A stretch of 47,373 nucleotides of DNA from Thauera linaloolentis 47Lol = DSM 12138. Lineage in GTDB: Bacteria; Pseudomonadota; Gammaproteobacteria; Burkholderiales; Rhodocyclaceae. The DNA is taken from assembly GCF_000310205.1 (NCBI RefSeq), contig NZ_AMXE01000024.1, positions 1 to 47,373 of the forward strand. The letters are read 5' to 3'. The position numbers and the translations under genes are program-made. The notes below the pieces were generated by a model. The model was not told the DNA's origin. It was given only the letters and a program-made list of their open reading frames with translations, and did not search any database. Every line of letters starts with the position of its first letter. Positions within the stretch are counted from its first letter, which is position 1. Positions 45,184 to 47,373 of this stretch are shown here, one piece after another.

Positions 45184-47373
45184 ATGAAGCGCATGCTTTT
45201 CAATGCGACGCAGGCCGAAGAACTACGCGTCGCAATCGTGGATGGTCAGAAACTGATCGACCTCGATATCGAATCGGCCGCCAAGGAAGAACGCAAGAGC
45301 AACATCTACAAGGCGGTCATCACCCGCATCGAGCCCAGCCTCGAAGCGGCTTTCGTCGACTATGGCGCCGAGCGCCATGGCTTTCTGCCATTCAAGGAAA
45401 TCTCCCGCTCCTACTTCCAGCCCGGCGTAGACGCCGGCAAGGCTTCCATCAAGGAAGCCCTGAAAGAAGGCCAGGAGCTCATCGTCCAGGTCGAGAAGGA
45501 CGAGCGCGGCAACAAGGGCGCGGCCCTCACCACCTACATCTCGCTGGCCGGCCGCTATTTGGTGCTGATGCCGAACAACCCGCGCGGCGGCGGCGTCTCG
45601 CGCCGCGTCGAGGGTGACGAGCGCGCCGAACTGCGCGAAATCATGGATCAGCTCGACGTGGTCCAGGGCATGAGCCTGATCGCCCGCACCGCCGCCATCG
45701 GCCGCAGCGCCGAAGAGCTCGAGTGGGACCTGAACTACCTGATGCAGCTGTGGCGCGCGATCGAAGGCGCGGCCGAAGGCCAGACCGGCGCCTTCCTGAT
45801 CTACCAGGAAGGCAGCCTGGTCATCCGCGCGATCCGCGACTACTTCCAGCCCGACATCGGCGAGATCCTGATCGACACCGACGACGTCTACGAGCAGGCG
45901 CGCCAGTTCATGGCCCACGTCATGCCCGGCAACGTCGCCCGCGTGAAGCGCTACAGCGACGACGTGCCGCTGTTCTCGCGCTTCCAGATCGAACACCAGA
46001 TCGAATCCGCCTACTCGCGCCAGGTCGGCCTGCCCTCGGGCGGCGCCGTGGTCATCGACCATACCGAGGCGCTGGTATCGATCGACGTCAACTCAGGGCG
46101 CGCCACCAAGGGCTCCGACATCGAGGAAACCGCCTTCCGCACCAATTGCGAAGCGGCCGACGAAATCGCCCGCCAGCTGCGCCTGCGCGACCTCGGCGGC
46201 CTGATCGTCATCGACTTCATCGACATGGAGTCGGCAAAGAACCAGCGCGAGGTCGAGAACCGCCTGCGCGACGCGCTGCGCCACGACCGCGCCCGCGTGC
46301 AGACCGGCAAGATCAGCCGCTTCGGCCTGCTCGAACTGTCACGCCAGCGCCTGCGCCCCGCCCTGGCCGAGACCAGCTACATCACCTGCCCGCGCTGCAA
46401 CGGCACCGGCCACATCCGCAGCACCGAATCGTCGGCGCTGCACATCGTCCGCATCCTCGAAGAAGAAGCGATGAAGGAGAACACCGGCGCGGTGCACCTG
46501 CAGGTGCCGGTCGATGTCGCGACCTTCCTGCTCAACGAGAAGCGTGTCGACATCGCCCGCATCGAGCTGCGCCACAAGGTACAGCTCATCATCGTCCCCA
46601 ACCGCCACCTGGAAACGCCCGCGCACGAAATCATCCGCCTGCGCCACGACCAGCTCAACGCCGAGGACATCGCGCTGGCGAGCTACCAGATGGTGCAGAA
46701 ACCGGCCGAGGAAGTGGAGCGCCTGCCGAGCAAGGCCGGCGAACGCCCGCCGCGCCAGGAAGCCGCCGTCAAGAGCATCGCACCGGCCCAGCCCGCGCCG
46801 GTCGCCGCCGCAGCACAGCCGGCCGCGAGCACCGCCGCAGCGCCGGCGCCGAAGGGACTGCTGGCCCGCATCATGGGCTGGTTCACCGGCGGCCAGCCGC
46901 AACCGGCGTCCAACCCCGAGCCCGTGGCCGAAGCCGCGCCGAAGCGCGAAGGCCGCGCCCGTAGCGAACGCAGTGGCGACGGCCGCCGCAGCAGCGGCAA
47001 TCGTGGCCGCCGTGGCGAGCGCGACGGCGAAGCACCGGCAGGCCGCGGAACACGCGGCGAGCGCCAGGAACGCGCCGAGGGCGGCGATAAGCCGCAGCGC
47101 GCCGAGAAGGCCGAGCGTGCCGAACGCACCGAGCGCGGCGAAGGACGCGGCCGTGGCCGCAGCCGTGGCGAGCGTGGCACCGAACAACGCACCGCCGAGG
47201 CCGTGCCGGCCGAAGCCGCGGACGAACTGCTGAAGGCCGCCGCCGCCAGCGCCCTGGTTGCGGACCCGGCCGCCAGCCTTGCCGAAACCGTGGCAAGCGA
47301 TGGCGTAAGCGGAGAAGACGGCGCCTCGGGCGAGAAGCGCCGCCGCCGCGGCCGCGGCCGCGGCCGCCGCTCG
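45184..47373 (+). CDS. rne: Ribonuclease E (3' truncated by window)
   Basis: The first 730 residues of the main mRNA-decay endonuclease. [21 protein letters not shown] opens an S1 domain, followed by the DNase I-like catalytic domain with metal ligands Asp301 (SIDVNSGR) and Asp344 (VIVIDFID). The zinc-link CPRCNGTG has Cys402 and Cys405, the cysteines that hold the tetramer. After about 540 the protein becomes a disordered scaffold: Ala/Pro-rich, then [13 protein letters not shown] near 558-572, a possible membrane-binding helix, then Arg/Gly/Glu-rich RNA-binding repeats ending in RGRGRGRR at the window edge. GGGAG lies ten bases before the ATG. The stop codon is outside. Confidence 0.98.
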   Translation, partial: MKRMLFNATQAEELRVAIVDGQKLIDLDIESAAKEERKSNIYKAVITRIEPSLEAAFVDYGAERHGFLPFKEISRSYFQPGVDAGKASIKEALKEGQELIVQVEKDERGNKGAALTTYISLAGRYLVLMPNNPRGGGVSRRVEGDERAELREIMDQLDVVQGMSLIARTAAIGRSAEELEWDLNYLMQLWRAIEGAAEGQTGAFLIYQEGSLVIRAIRDYFQPDIGEILIDTDDVYEQARQFMAHVMPGNVARVKRYSDDVPLFSRFQIEHQIESAYSRQVGLPSGGAVVIDHTEALVSIDVNSGRATKGSDIEETAFRTNCEAADEIARQLRLRDLGGLIVIDFIDMESAKNQREVENRLRDALRHDRARVQTGKISRFGLLELSRQRLRPALAETSYITCPRCNGTGHIRSTESSALHIVRILEEEAMKENTGAVHLQVPVDVATFLLNEKRVDIARIELRHKVQLIIVPNRHLETPAHEIIRLRHDQLNAEDIALASYQMVQKPAEEVERLPSKAGERPPRQEAAVKSIAPAQPAPVAAAAQPAASTAAAPAPKGLLARIMGWFTGGQPQPASNPEPVAEAAPKREGRARSERSGDGRRSSGNRGRRGERDGEAPAGRGTRGERQERAEGGDKPQRAEKAERAERTERGEGRGRGRSRGERGTEQRTAEAVPAEAADELLKAAAASALVADPAASLAETVASDGVSGEDGASGEKRRRRGRGRGRRS

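Noticed and set aside
47041-47373. Arg/Gly/Glu-rich repetitive DNA at the right edge as a tandem repeat element
   Set aside because: It is the low-complexity C-terminal scaffold of RNase E, in frame with the catalytic domain, not a separate repeat.

Overview
This is a 47.4 kb GC-rich stretch of ordinary chromosome. Gene content and order point to a betaproteobacterium of the Rhodocyclales (Thauera/Azoarcus-like). The main clues are the rpoE-rseA-rseB-rseC-mucD set next to lepA-lepB-rnc-era-recO-pdxJ-acpS, the yceD-rpmF-plsX-fabH-fabD-fabG-acpP-fabF lipid cluster, and rluC divergent from rne. I see no insertion sequences, prophage genes, CRISPR arrays, tRNAs or rRNAs. The window cuts two genes: a MacB-type ABC exporter at the left edge and rne at the right edge.

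Layout. 1-7.1 kb (+): end of a macB-like exporter, bcp-type peroxiredoxin, PIN-PhoH ATPase, a cNMP/CBS/DUF294 nucleotidyltransferase translationally coupled to a DEDDh exonuclease homologue that lacks two catalytic acidic residues, and an NlpC/P60 cell-wall peptidase. 7.2-14.0 kb: an iron island. A perfect 7-1-7 Fur-box palindrome lies between a small Cys-rich DUF2325 gene (-) and a ferric-iron binding protein (+). A membrane diguanylate cyclase (-) follows, then the permease (-) and ATPase (+) of the same type of importer, transcribed divergently. 14.0-18.5 kb (+): the N-degron transferases aat and bpt, pyrD, an orphan BMP-type nucleoside-binding protein and a YqeY protein. 18.5-28.1 kb (-): uvrC, nagZ, acpS, pdxJ, recO, era, rnc, a DUF4845 protein, lepB and lepA. 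28.1-28.8 kb is an unusual gap with no convincing gene. 28.8-33.1 kb (-): the envelope-stress operon rpoE-rseA-rseB-rseC-mucD-glutaredoxin-like, almost entirely linked by 4-bp overlaps. 33.3-34.9 kb (+): nadB. 34.9-41.7 kb (-): a ygfX-like gene and the fatty-acid/phospholipid cluster, headed by yceD and rpmF. 41.8-47.4 kb: yceF (maf) and a tetrapyrrole-methylase-family methyltransferase (+), a HAD phosphatase and rluC (-), then rne (+, incomplete).

Most of the window is conserved housekeeping. Points worth a second look are: the apparently inactive exonuclease paired with DUF294; the Fur-box-linked Cys-rich DUF2325 gene and the split iron importer with a diguanylate cyclase inside it; three genes (nlpC-like, pyrD, yceD) whose best promoters imply leaderless or nearly leaderless mRNAs; a sigma-E-like autoregulatory promoter of rpoE and a second sigma-E-like motif in the lepA-upstream gap; a ygfX-like gene that may start at AUU; and a long rne leader whose promoter candidate lies inside rluC. 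All functional calls rest on reading motifs by eye; no database search was run.
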